Shown one piece after another: positions 19,167 through 30,422 of a DNA stretch of 64,000 bases (positions are counted from its first letter, which is position 1; each line of letters starts with the position of its first letter). The notes under the pieces are model-generated. The model searched no databases. It was given only the letters and a program-made list of their open reading frames with translations, and had not been told where the DNA came from. Location: positions 1 through 64,000 of the forward strand of contig JALQWG010000007.1 of the NCBI GenBank assembly GCA_023260135.1, given 5' to 3'. A program made the position numbers and the translations under genes. This stretch comes from Candidatus Altimarinota bacterium. Its GTDB lineage: Bacteria > Patescibacteriota > Gracilibacteria > BD1-5 > UBA2023.

Positions 19167-19508
19167 CTATATATCTCGAGTTATCTGGATACGGATTTCA
19201 CTGACTTTGTATCATTCGGGGATACCTTTTACGGCGATATTTTCCATAGGAAAATCACAGAATATACCTGTTTTCTCATCGACGAGGTGTGCGTGCGTAG
19301 CATCATTGCACTCATAGTAGGTCTTGCCATTGATACCAGGAAAACGTCTCAGGAGTCACTGTTCTGCCATACATTCGATATTGCGATAGACAGTCGCTCG
19401 ACCTATTTTTGGTTCCATTTTTCGTACTTCCTCAAAAATATCGTCAGCAGAGAGGTGTCGACACGTACAGGTATCACAGATGATATCACGGTATTGGTGG
19501 GTGCGCAT
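19167..19508 (-). CDS. Fur-family regulator (PerR-like)
   Basis: This 113-residue protein has the Fur-type winged helix (ADDIFEEVRK, then GRATVYRNIECM) and a short metal-binding domain (CNDATHAHLVDEKTG). The C-terminal CxxC structural zinc site is lost, and a Cys cluster (CDTCTCRH) occurs at the N-terminus instead. It is shorter than typical Fur (about 140-150). It is divergent from dps, and the same palindrome stands before dps and ahpC, which suggests peroxide or iron control. PerR versus Fur cannot be settled here. Confidence 0.87.
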
Positions 19509-19521
19509 ATGTTGAGTATTA

Positions 19522-19604
19522 TGAGAAAAAATCTCAGAAAATCAACTTTTAATATGAGAATTATTCTCATATTCTTTTGATTTTTCTAAAAATACCGATA
19601 CAAT
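19522..19604 (+). promoter_or_regulatory. Fur/PerR operator and dps promoter
   Basis: TGAGAATTATTCTCA (19555-19569) is the core of a perfect 23-base palindrome (19551-19573). It is followed by TTGATT (19577-19582), 16 bases and TACAAT (19599-19604) for dps. A weaker dyad TGAGA/TCTCA (19522-19537) stands 13 bases before the Fur-family start on the other strand. Confidence 0.82.
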
Positions 19605-19632
19605 TGCGTTGGTATTTTTTATCCAAAAACCT

Positions 19633-20076
19633 ATGAAAAACACAAAAAATCCCTCAACTCAGGCAATGAACACACTTCTCTCTGTCTATACAGTTATGTC
19701 ACAGAATGCGAGGTTCTGTCACTGGAATGTCGTATGACCACACTTCGAGGATGATCATGAGTTCTTCGGTGATCTCTATGATGAACTCTCAGAGTCGGTT
19801 GATCTCTTTGCTGAGCGCGTGCGCGCACTCCGAGAATATCCAGTATCTTCACTGGCAGGCATACTAAAACATGCAAATATAGCAGAATATGAACTCCCGA
19901 TGACCGCACGCAATATGCAAAAAAATATGCTCCGAGACTATGAGGCACTCAGTACTCTCATGGCAGAACTCGCTGAGAGGACATCAGACGATGTCGTCAC
20001 GCAGGATATTATCGTTGGTGAAAAACGTCAGATAGATAAGAGGGCATGGATGATGCGCGCAATGCTCGGAGAGTAG
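19633..20076 (+). CDS. dps: Dps-family ferritin-like DNA-protection protein
   Basis: This 147-residue protein forms a 12-mer that oxidises Fe(II) with peroxide and stores iron. The dinuclear-site residues appear in order: HWNVVGPHF (His31), HEFFGDLYDELSES, and VDLFAERVRAL. TGA codes the glycine of VVGP. The promoter carries the same operator as ahpC. The 200-base gap after it (20077-20276) holds several small hairpins, such as CTTGCTTCGCAAG, and no gene. Confidence 0.93.
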
Positions 20077-20276
20077 GAAATTCCTGAAAAACTGCGAATT
20101 TCTGCGCACCCCAGAGTGGCTTCTCTTCTTGCTTCGCAAGAATTCACCTTCTCATAAAAATTTGTTTCTCAGTCATTTACATTTCGGTAAACTTCTTTCG
20201 AAAAAATTTTTCTTCCTTGAACTTCTTGTTTTTGAGAAATTTCTAGGAGATATCTTAATAATACTTATAAAATCCT

Positions 20277-21893
20277 ATGAAAGTCAGTGATATATTTGTC
20301 CGTATGCTTGAGTCATACGGAGTCAAGCGAATCTATGGTGTACCAGGTGAGGAGAATCTCGACTTCGTCGAGTCGCTTCGTACCTCATCTATCGAACTCA
20401 TCCTCACACGCAACGAACAGACAGCGGTATTTATGGCTGCCAATGAGTGACGATTCACTGGTCGTCCTGGGGTGGCACTTGCAACCCTAGGTCCCGGGGC
20501 AACCAACATGGTGACAGGTGTAGCCTATGCTCAACTCTCAGGGCTCCCACTCATCGTCATCACGGGGCAGAAGCCTATCAAAAAATCCAAACAAGGACTA
20601 TTTCAGATCATTGATGTAGTTGGTATGATGCGCCCTATAACCAAATATGCTACCACAGTTATCAGTGGATACAAGGTGCCATCCCTCGTACATAACGCAT
20701 TTAAGCTCGCTATGAGTGAACGACCATGAGTGGTGGCTATCGAGCTCCCTGAGGATATAGCCCATGAACAAATCGATATAGATCATATTGATACACCGCT
20801 CGAGAAGATAAGACGACCAGTTATCGATGAAAAAATGTTCGAAAAATTGGTATATGAGCTCGAGAAATCCAAACGTCCTATTATACTCATAGGGGCATGA
20901 GCCAATCGCAAGCGTATAACACGATATCTGAGTGAATTTATAACTCGATACCATATTCCCTTTTTTTCTTCGCAGATGGGAAAATGAGTTGTCGACGAAT
21001 CGATGCCGGAATATCTCGGTACAGCAGCCCTCACAAGCGGTGACTATATCCATGAGGCAATCGCACAATCAGATCTCATCATCTCTGTAGGGTATGATCC
21101 TATCGAGAAGCCAACTACGCTTCTTGGTGATGAATGAATACCGTGCATTCATATCAATTTTTATGAATCTCAGACAGATGATGTCTATGCTCCGTACCTC
21201 GATGTTGTCGGTGATATCGGGAATATATTCTGGAGACTCACTGAGACACCGATACAATCGGACTGGGATTTTACTGAGATATACAGTATTCGAGACAAGT
21301 ATAATAGTATTATTCGTTCACATAGAGACAATGAGATTGCATCCGAGACTCCTATCATGTGACCGCGTCAACTCACTGAGATACTCAGACAGAGTATAGC
21401 AAGAGAAGATATTCTCACCCTCGATAACTGACTCTACAAGGTCTGGATAGCTCGCAACTATCCATGCTATGCGCCGAATACCCTCATCCTCGACAATGCC
21501 CTCGCAACCATGTGAGCAGGACTCTCTGCTGCCATGAGTGCCAAGATAGAGCATCCAGACAAGGGTGTGGTCTGTGTCGCATGAGACGGTGGAATCGTCA
21601 TGAATCTCTGAGACATAGAGACAGCAGTTCGTCTCGGACTCGATATCACACTCATCATCCTCAACAATGGTTCCTATGGTATGATCGAGTGGAAGCAAGA
21701 GTGAGGTGGTATGGAGCGCTGGGGGCTCAAGTTCGGTAATCCTGACTTCGTGAAACTCGCAGAGTCATTCGGGGCTCATGGATTCCATGTTGACACCAAG
21801 TCAGAACTCGAGAAGATACTGCAGACAGCTCAGAAGCTCCCATGACTCAAAATCATCAATCTTCCATTCGATTATCCAGCTAAGATACAATAA
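20277..21893 (+). CDS. ThDP-dependent enzyme, acetolactate-synthase-like (possible 2-oxoacid decarboxylase)
   Basis: This 538-residue protein has the three domains of the acetolactate synthase/pyruvate oxidase family. The catalytic Glu is in [11 protein letters not shown] (residue about 48), [10 protein letters not shown] follows, and the ThDP-Mg motif is GDGGIVMN...LNNGSYG in the last third. Many glycines are TGA. No small regulatory subunit or other branched-chain gene is nearby. The next gene, 2 bases later, is a succinate-semialdehyde-type dehydrogenase. That pair matches cyanobacterial 2-oxoglutarate decarboxylase plus dehydrogenase, so 2-oxoglutarate decarboxylation is a fair alternative to acetolactate synthesis. 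Confidence 0.88.
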
Positions 21894-21895
21894 CT

Positions 21896-23266
21896 ATGCC
21901 AAAACTCATCTCCAAAAATCCCTATACTCTCGAAGTCAACGCTACCTATGAGACTATATCGGAGCAAGAACTCATAGAAAAAATCGAGCTCGCTCATACT
22001 GCATATCTCTCATGGCGTGACGTCCCAAGTCTTGAGAAGAAGCGACTTTTTCTCACGCTCGCAGACGCACTCGAACGAGATATCGACAATTGTGCCAGAC
22101 TCGAGACCATCGAGATGGGTATGCTCTATAAAAACGCAAAAGCATGACTCCAGAAAACTGCGAATCTCATCAGGTGGTTTGCGAATAATTTTGAATCTGT
22201 ATTCACCCCGCGTACCTATGAGACTGAGTGACTCCAGGTCCTCGAGATGTATGATCCAATAGGTGTCATCTATGGTATTGCGCCTTGGAATTTTCCATTC
22301 AATCAGCTCCTCCGCGCTGCTGTGCCCAATATCCTCGCCGGCAATACACAGGTCTACAAGCACGCATCCAATGTTCCTATGGTCGCAGAACGTATCGAGA
22401 GACTTTTTCACGAGGCTGGATTCCCGAAGTGAGTATACACCAACCTCTTCGTTCCATCCTCGATGAGTGAGGCTATCATTGCTCATCCGTATATCCGCGG
22501 GGTCAATCTGACTGGCAGCGAGACAGCATGAAGTGCTGTTGGAGCTCTCGCAGGCAAGTACCTCAAGCGCAGTGTCCTCGAACTCGGAGGCAATGATGCA
22601 TTTGTCGTACTCCCGGGAACGGATATCGAGAAGGTCGTCACACTCGCAGTCGCAGGTCGTACTCGCAATGGTGGTCAGGCGTGCAATGCATCCAAGAGAT
22701 TCCTCGTACCAGATGTGATGTATGAGGAGTTCCTCGAAAAGTATAAAAATGCATTCGAATCGCTCGTCCTCTGAGATCCGATGGATGAGAAAACCGATCT
22801 CCAACCACTCGTGAATGAAAAATCTCTCGATGATATGGATGCACAGGTCGCACGTGCGATCGCGACAGGGGCTAGACTCATCAAGGGTGGAAAACGTATC
22901 GAATGAAGCGGATACTTCTATGCACCGACGATCCTCGCTGATGTCACACCAGCAGTCTCGAGTTACAACGAAGAGATATTCGGCCCTGTTGCATCTGTCA
23001 TGTCTTACTCGACCATAGATGAGGCTGTCACCCTCGCCAATGGAACTGACTTCGGACTCTCGGCAGTCGTCGTCTGAGATGATATATCCCTCGCACAAGA
23101 GATAGGAAAAAAACTCGATGGAGGAATGATATTCATCAATATGACCGCAGGATCACGCGCGAGTCTGCCATTCGGCGGAACGAAAAAATCCTGATATGGA
23201 AAAGAAAACTGAGTCGATGGGCTTCTCGCATTCACGAACAAAAAGGTAATTGTATCTGAATCTTAG
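21896..23266 (+). CDS. NAD(P)-dependent aldehyde dehydrogenase, succinate-semialdehyde type
   Basis: This 456-residue enzyme of the ALDH superfamily matches the short Sad/YneI form. The catalytic Cys263 is in GGQACNASKRF and the general-base Glu in LELGGNDAF; PWNFPFNQ is the cofactor-site motif and EEIFGPVASV the C-terminal motif. Ten or so glycines are TGA. It would oxidise the aldehyde produced by the ThDP enzyme encoded 2 bases upstream. The exact substrate cannot be read from sequence. Confidence 0.9.
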
Positions 23267-23271
23267 ATGAA

Positions 23272-23302
23272 AAATAAAAAACCAACTAGTTGGTTTTTTA
23301 TT
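23272..23302. terminator. Bidirectional terminator
   Basis: AAAAACCAACTAGTTGGTTTTT is an eleven-bp palindrome between convergent genes, with A-run on the left and T-run on the right. Confidence 0.85.
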
Positions 23303-24020
23303 TTTTAAAGTGAAATCCATATAGAAGCAGATTGTGTCAATTTCAAGGGTCTATAGATTGTACCCACTTGAGTTCAACAGGACGCTCATGATAGTTATTC
23401 AGGAAACCTTGAATTTGTCTAAATGTTTTTGGGAATCATTGAATTCATGCTTTTTTTCTTGCAGATTCATATTTATCGTAAGCCCATTCCATTAATCTAT
23501 CATCATATTTTGTCTCAAGCCCTATTTCATACAAACCAAAGATTGTTTTTGCAATGCCTCATCTTTTGCTCATAGAGCTATATTCCGGAACACCAGAACT
23601 ATAATCATAGTTTGCCCATTTATAAGCAGTCTTGTATAATGCAAGTCTCTCTCTTTCATCTACAAGTTCAAGCCCCTTTTCTTCGAGCGCGATTATTATC
23701 TGTTCAAGTCACACGAGACTTTCACCAACAGCGGTCTGAAAATCCTTTCTGAGGCGTCACTCGAATTTATCAAGTTCGGGAATTCCATATTCAGGTGAAA
23801 ATTGACTTATTCCGCTATTAGGGTTAGTAACGATGGGATGTCTTTGTGAAAGACCCTTGAGGTAATCAAGATTTGATAAGTTTATATCAAGTTCCTCTTT
23901 CAATCTAGAAATTGCACTATCTAATAAGTTAGCAGCTTTTACATTAACTGTTATTTTTCATTCTCCTTCTGGGCCTTTATTTTCGTCTGCAAGTGGTATT
24001 TCCTTATTGATGTTTCCCAT
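23298..24020 (-). CDS. Unknown soluble protein
   Basis: This 240-residue, charged, mostly helical protein has many TGA glycines (EGEGKITVN, ESLVGLEQ, KRGGIAK). No signal peptide or family recognised. AT-rich codon choice contrasts with the neighbouring dehydrogenase. Divergent from ahpC. Confidence 0.65.
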
Positions 24021-24097
24021 AAGTGTTAATTATTATTTAATTTACTTTATACATAAAAAATAATATGTCAATATTTTTTTATTTTGTCATTAAATTA

Positions 24098-24147
24098 TGA
24101 GAATTATTCTCATTTTCTTTTGATTTTTCTTCATATTTTCATATAAT
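24098..24147 (+). promoter_or_regulatory. Fur/PerR operator and ahpC promoter
   Basis: TGAGAATTATTCTCA (24098-24112) is identical to the dps operator. TTGATT (24120-24125), 16 bases and TATAAT (24142-24147) follow at nearly the same distance. Confidence 0.85.
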
Positions 24148-24177
24148 TCTCTCGTGTTATTGTGGGTTATAAAATAA

Positions 24178-24214
24178 GTCAGAAACTCTGGATTGCTTCG
24201 TACCTCGCAATGAC
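24178..24214. repeat. Partial copy of the palindromic repeat
   Basis: CTGGATTGCTTCGTACCTCGCAATGAC resembles the right arm of the element at 37574 (its tail, GGAATGAC). It lies in the ahpC 5' leader; no clear left arm is present. Confidence 0.45.
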
Positions 24215-24278
24215 GAAAAATAGAAATCCCTTTTTATTTTTTCACTCTTCATTATTAATTTTTAATTATTCTTTTTTT

Positions 24279-24896
24279 ATGTCTTGTTGTGATAACGAAT
24301 TCATGTTCGAACAGGTGAAGATTGATACACCTGCTCCAAGTTTTGACCTTCCTGCATATGATCCAGTGAAGGATGATGATGCTCATGTCTCTCTTGCTGA
24401 CATGCACGGGAAGTGGACAGTACTTTTTTACTATCCTGCTGACTTCACATTTGTCTGTCCTACAGAACTCAAGGATATGGCAGAAGCTAAGTCCAAGTTC
24501 GATGAGCTCGGTGTAACTGTGCTCGCAGCCTCTACTGATACAGTATTCTCTCACCGTGCGTGGGTGAAGCACGAGGGACTCATGAAGAACTTCCCATACC
24601 TTATGCTCGCTGACCACAATACTGAGGTTGCAGCCGCATACAATATCCTCGATGAGAAGTCAGGAATTGCTGGTCGTGGAACATTCATCATCGATCCACA
24701 CGGAGTATGTCGCGGTATCGAGGTCACAAGTGGTCCTCTCGGGCGTAACTCTGACGAGCTCATCCGCAAGATCGAGGCACTCCAGTTCATGGAGGCTAAT
24801 CCTGGTACTGCATGTCCGGCGAAGTGGGCAGTTGGTGCTAAGACCCTCAAACCATCTATCAAGATTGCCGGTGAAGTCGAAGGACAGCTCCAATAA
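24279..24896 (+). CDS. ahpC: Alkyl hydroperoxide reductase C-type 2-Cys peroxiredoxin
   Basis: This 205-residue thiol peroxidase reduces H2O2 and organic peroxides. The peroxidatic Cys60 is in FVCPTEL and the resolving Cys179 in GTACPAKW; the GGLG-like GIAGRGTFIIDP and YF-type C-terminus are present in part. Met 24303 (MFEQVKID) is an alternative start that would drop the odd SCCDNEF leader. No ahpF is nearby. There is no TGA, as in other highly expressed genes. The shared operator places it in the Fur/PerR regulon. Confidence 0.95.
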   Translation: MSCCDNEFMFEQVKIDTPAPSFDLPAYDPVKDDDAHVSLADMHGKWTVLFYYPADFTFVCPTELKDMAEAKSKFDELGVTVLAASTDTVFSHRAWVKHEGLMKNFPYLMLADHNTEVAAAYNILDEKSGIAGRGTFIIDPHGVCRGIEVTSGPLGRNSDELIRKIEALQFMEANPGTACPAKWAVGAKTLKPSIKIAGEVEGQLQ

Positions 24897-24907
24897 TCTG
24901 TATCTTT

Positions 24908-24940
24908 AAAAAATCCCCTTTCTTATGAGAGGGGATTTTT
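24908..24940 (+). terminator. Terminator of ahpC
   Basis: AAAATCCCC...GGGGATTTTT hairpin just past the stop codon; also serves the convergent gene at 24942. Confidence 0.85.
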
Positions 24941-24941
24941 C

Positions 24942-26300
24942 TTATGCCATGAAGTTCATCATACCAATGATGATAGCACCAGTGATGATAGAGAGTCAGA
25001 ATCCTGTCATCACTGCTCGAGAGAATCACTTTTCTCCCTTCGCTCCTGCGATGAGGAATCACTTTACGATATTGTTCGATATCACGGCGATGAGGATCGT
25101 CGATGAAGCGATGAGGAGTGGGAGGGTGCCAGATGCTGAGTCACTCGCCATTGTCTGGGTGATAGCATCTACATCTGCGAGACCAGATATCGCGCCGAGG
25201 ATATAGTTATAGGCTTCTTGGGGGATATATTCACGGTATATCTGTCCGACTCCAGAGAGGAACTTGATAGCTACCACGATACCAGCGAACTGGAGTGCCG
25301 GAACAATCTGGAACGGACTCTCATATTCACCATTTTCTCCTGTTTTTATGAGGCGATCTTTTTTTGACTGATGATAGTAGTAGTACGCACTTCCAGCAAG
25401 TGCTATGAACATGGCTGTAGCAGGTATCGTGATGGTTGAGAGGAGTGCAGGATTGACGAATGCAGAGATGAGGACTACGCGGATGAACATGATACATGAT
25501 GATGCGAGTGTTGCTGCTGCATAGGCATTGCGATTATTCGGGTGAGTATTGCTCTTGTCTGTCATGGCTGCAGTTGTCGCAGTAGATGAGATCATACCAC
25601 CGACTGCACCAGATGCGACGATACCACCACGATCACCCATCACACGTGCGAGGATATATCCAGTGTACTGTACACCCGTCATGATAACCACGAAGAACCA
25701 GACACTATATGGATTAAAAAACTTGAGTGTGAGAATCGGATGTGACCATGGGAGGGGATTTTCAGAGATATATCCAAGAAAATCCATGACAGAAAATTTC
25801 TGATCTGGGAGGAGTGGGAGGGCAACGAGAGCTATAACTGCGAACTTGAGTGTATCGCCGAGCTCACGACGAGAAAATCGTTCGAGCCAGTCCTGAATCC
25901 TATCCTTGGATGAGAGAACGATGAGTGTGAGAACAGTCGTGATGACACTCATGACGGTGTGTCCGGTCATCACCATGATACCGAGAAAATACGTTATGAG
26001 TGCTGCGTATTCACTTGTAACTCCGACTTTTTCTCTCCGAAATGCGTCGTATGAATACTGTATGAGGATGAAGAGTGTGATTCCTGCGAATCCAACGAGC
26101 TTCCATAAGTGTGTCTCTCCGAGTGTTGCATCAAGCCAAGTAGTCATAGCACCGAGGAGGGCGATAAGTCAATATGAACGTATTCCTCAGAATGCCTCCT
26201 TGGCAGGGTCTACTCCATGACGTGGGAGTTCACGTTCGATACCGATAACTGCACCAAGTGCGAGTGCGAGAACAAGTGCAAAAAAGATAGAAGATTCCAT
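24942..26300 (-). CDS. MgtC/SapB-type membrane protein with DUF4010 domain
   Basis: This 452-residue protein has about 11-13 membrane segments. The N-terminus carries the MgtC signature (GAVIGIERELPRHG, then FGGIRSYGLIALLG) and the rest matches DUF4010 (GGMISSTATTAAM). Such proteins are often tied to Mg2+ stress or intracellular survival, but transport has not been shown for the group. TGA codes several glycines. It sits downstream of, and converges with, ahpC. Confidence 0.85.
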
Positions 26301-26316
26301 GGAAAAAGTGATAAGA

Positions 26317-29300
26317 TTAATAATTGAGATTGAGGTTGAAGCTCACAGTACCAGAGTAGTCTCATGCTGCCTGCATGAAGTCTACTTGTGCACCATATTT
26401 TACTCTATAGGTGAATGTATTTTTTTCACCGTTTTGGTTGATGTTTTTGGTGACATTGGCGAGGGTCGCATTGGGTGAGTATGTGAGTATTGTCCCACCA
26501 AATGCTCCACCACTCCAGATATCATATCCAACCCCGAGCGTTCCGTTCCAGTAGTTGATTGTATCACCAGAAGGGAGTTGTGTGAGTATCGAGCTCGGTG
26601 CTGTAACTAGAGCAAATCCTGCTCCTACCGTTCTCACTGTGATGGTGAGTTCTCCCGTCCCGAATGTAGCTAGATTCTGTGTGATATTCCCGATATTATA
26701 TGTATCAGCACTGATTGTCCACTCAATCGCATCGACAAAATATGTAAAACTCTGTGTAGTAGTATTTCATGCTGCATCAGATATACTGAGGTCGAATCGG
26801 TATCGTCAGAATGGAATGTTGGCGATGCCAAGAGTAGCACTCGTTGCTGTAGTGTTCGTGATAGTACTGTATCCAGAGAGTGGGGTTGGGTTATATGAGA
26901 GAGTTCCCGTATTCCACGAGTATATGCGACCAGTCGCTGTCGATGGATTGATGCCTGCGCCAGTATCAGTGTAGTTGTATGTGAGTGAAAAATTCCCATG
27001 TGGAATGAGTGCGCCACTGGCAATACTCGTACTCGTGATAGTTGGAGGAGTGATGTCTCCTGCCTGGGCAAACGTGATGATACTCATATCGGTCATGTTG
27101 ATAGTCCATTCCCAGTTCCCTCATACCAGCATTCCAGTATATGCTGTTGCTCCAGCTGCAAATACTCCATCACCATCTACGAGCATATATATAGGACTTC
27201 ATGCGCCCAGAGGAAGTGACGATGTTGGATATGAGATCTGCACTGTTCATACGTCTCAGAGTTTTTCCTGGAATTGCCACTCACGGTCGATGCGTTGGTA
27301 TCCAAGAGGAGCATCGGTTGCACTCATAGTTCCTGTACCAGCACCATTATTCGCCCAGATGAGTGCACGACTATTACTGGCTATGGATGTTCCATCTCGT
27401 TCCACGAGGATATCTCATGAGTTATTGGATGATCTCGACCTGAGTTGGTTGAGCGAAGCGAGATCATCACGAGCGATACCTGCTATGTCTCTGTCGTATG
27501 TGGTTGCGAGGGAGGCGTTCCATGCTACACCATTATTGGCAAGTGTATAGTTGGTAGCAGTTGTCTGGTCGAGCGTGATACCATACTTGATGGCGAGGTA
27601 GGATTCTACTTTGTTTTGATTTGCTGCAGTGAGGGCAGTATTGTATATGGCGACTTCTGCAACATTGGAGAGAGTAGAGTTAGTATTGGCTACCCGTCAG
27701 ATACCAAGATTGTTGACTGTAAATGCAAGATTACTTGCACTTGTCAGAACAGAACGACCATTGGTATATCCTGCTGATGCTCCACCAGCCTGTCTGACAG
27801 TACTCGTTATGGCTGGAACATTGGCTGCACGATTATTGGTTCCATTATAAAATACAGTACTATTGTATCTCATCCATTGATCTGTAGTTGGGGATGTTCT
27901 CCATGAACGAGTATTGTTCGTTGCAGTCTGAGTACCAATATAAAAGTTACCACCAGCACCGATACGTGATACCACAAATATCGAGTTGGCACGAGTTGGT
28001 AGTGCGAGATTGTTGTTGATGTTGAGTGAAGCGTTGTTGAAGTAGAGTGTTGGGTTGAAGTTGATCTGCGTCACAGGATCGTATGTTACAGTTCCGAGTC
28101 CAGTTACAGCATTGACAGCAACAGTACCACTATTGAACCATGTCGTAATCGTACATCCTGTTGTGGTACAGTTTTTTCCTCCATCTGCCTTGCTCCAGAA
28201 TCCAGCTCCTGTGACACCACCTGGTGCTATCACGGGAGCTGCTGCTACCACAGCATTGGTGGCGAAGGCTGTATTGTTTCCGGTATTCGAATCTCCTGGA
28301 TTGGATATAGAGAGATTGAATGTTACATTGGTTCCACCTGCACCTGCCTGCGGAATCACAGGAATATAAAATGTCTCATCGGCGAGTGGTGCAATAGTTG
28401 TAGTTTTGGTACAGGTAACAGTTGTTCCGACCTGTGCTCCACATGACCAACCATTGTCTGTAAACGCAATTGCTGGGCCTGTGATATTGGCTGGTATTGT
28501 CAATACAGCAGTGTGAACACCACTCGATGAGAGATTACCAACATTGGATACTATGATAGGCATCTGAGAAGTGAATCCAACTGTCAGTGGTCACTCAGGT
28601 TGTCCGATACCCGGTACGAGATCAGGAACATTTGCTGCTACATATGGTGCAAGTCTCCACTCAACTGTTCCAGAATATGTTGTCGCAACAGTCGGAGTAC
28701 CAAAATCCCAATTCGCTCCGAATCAGAGGTCACCACCTGTTGTCTGGATATTATTCGTAAAATTATTCCCGGCTGCTATCTGTCCACGAACTGCGGCGTA
28801 CCCATCTGCTTGATGGGCAGTCCATGCCATACCAGACATATATCGAAAAGCAGAGAGAACATTCGCAGTACTATCGTATACACCAACTGTAGTTCATCCA
28901 GTATTGGAAAAGTATCATACATCGTTCGTGTCAGCACCAGCTACAAAGCTATCCATCCCATAGTAGAACTTGATTGGTTGTGTATTACCTGCTGGAACTA
29001 CTACTCTCCAGCTCCAAGTAAAATACTTGTTCGGAGCGGTGTGTGCCCAGTCGATGATAAGCTGATATGTGAGACCACCAGTTGTGATAGTCATCGTCGA
29101 TGTTGCAGTATAGGTGTTACCAACTGTTGTTCCGTTGGTAATGGAGCTCGTCCATGCAGTAAAATCATTGCCATACGTGGTCCCCCCAATTCTAAGTGTT
29201 GGCCAAGCATCCATGTTTCCTCCTGTACTACATCCCGTTGCTGGAGGATTGCCTGTATATATCTGAGTGAGATTGTTATAGTAGAGCTGTACTTGACCAC

Positions 29301-30330
29301 AGTCACCGATGATGAGGCGGAGATCATTGGAACCAGCTGTACCACCTGTTGGATTCATCGTAAAGCTTGATGCACCACATGTGTAGAATGTGATTTTTCC
29401 ACCCTTAACTATTGCCTGAGATCCAGGAATACTCGTACTCCCGTCACTGTTACAAGTTGTAGTAGAATCAACGGAGAGTCAATTGGTATGGAATTCTGTA
29501 TCGCCAGCATGCATCGTCATGAGGTCAACCGCCATTCACTCTGACATATGGGGAGTGAGTACCGTGATAGCAATAGGTTGTGAGAATATGAGATGAGTTC
29601 CAATCTGTCCAAAGTCGAATCATTCTGGATTTGCTTCTGCTTGTCATTTTTTCATATTTCCACGATTCTTCATATTTTTCTCATATTTCTTTTTTGCCTT
29701 GGTCTTCTCTGTGGCTCAGAGACTCATGATATCGAGTCCAGATGCTGATATGACTTCACCGGATGCTGTAGTGATGATAGTTCACTCAGGGATCTCGACA
29801 CTGACTGTTCCCTTGGTTCCTGCGACTTTTCGTTCTTTTTTTGTGATTTTCTTTCCATTTTTTTCTTCTGTTTTCTCTGTTGATTTTGCACTCTCGTATC
29901 CTGTGAGAAACGCAGAGAACGCACTCTCTGTAGGAGCAAGTTCTCGAGGAGCAAATGGATTACCGAGGAATCATGGGGTAAAAATAGTCGGAGTAGGTGG
30001 TGCGAGTGTCACCATCTCTGCGAGATACATCTCATGTTCTTCCGCGAGAGCAGAGCCCTCGATGAGAATAGATTCTGTCGATGTATTCTCGATATCGTAT
30101 GCTATCTTTTCCTGCATGAGTTCAGAGAGACTGACTTCCTCATCAGGCAATACCCTCTGTTCTTCTGTGATTATTGGTTCTGTTGTCTCTGTTTCGAGAG
30201 TCTCGATGCTGCTCGGGAGTTCATCGAGAGAGTGGAATACAGTATCCTCCGCATACACAAAAGATCCACATGTCTGTACCATGAAGAGTGAGAGCACGAT
30301 ATATGTGAATATCTTTTTTGCCGTGAGCAT
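26317..30330 (-). CDS. Large secreted surface protein with LamG-like domains
   Basis: This 1337-residue protein starts with a signal peptide (MLTAKKIFTYIVLSLFMVQTCG) and a polar, Lys/Glu-rich region. Long Thr/Asn/Gly-rich beta domains follow. About residues 700-1000 resemble ConA/LamG-type surface modules (VAIYNTALTAANQNKVESY, LAIKYGITL, DIAGIARDD). A CARDB-like stretch (SGVHTAVLTIPANITG, NPGDSNTGNNTA) lies before it. It ends in FNLNLNY. More than ten glycines are TGA, and the frame is otherwise broken. Probably an adhesin for host or substrate contact. It lies downstream of pilT. Confidence 0.85.
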
Positions 30331-30422
30331 AGCATAATTGTGCCATAATTCATCTATAATTGCTCGAAAATATACAAAAAATGCCAAGGTTTATCCTTGA
30401 CACTTGTAGTTCTGTATTGGTA

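Noticed and set aside
20077-20276. Riboswitch or small RNA after dps
   Set aside because: There are several small hairpins but no recognisable consensus or promoter-terminator pair.
22010-23098. Minus-strand frame of 362 codons opposite the aldehyde dehydrogenase
   Set aside because: Shadow of a real gene whose catalytic Cys and Glu motifs are on the plus strand; its Cys/Asp/Glu-rich composition is not protein-like.
24162-24278. Upstream start for ahpC at 24162
   Set aside because: It would run through the partial repeat and AT-rich leader with no AhpC homology.
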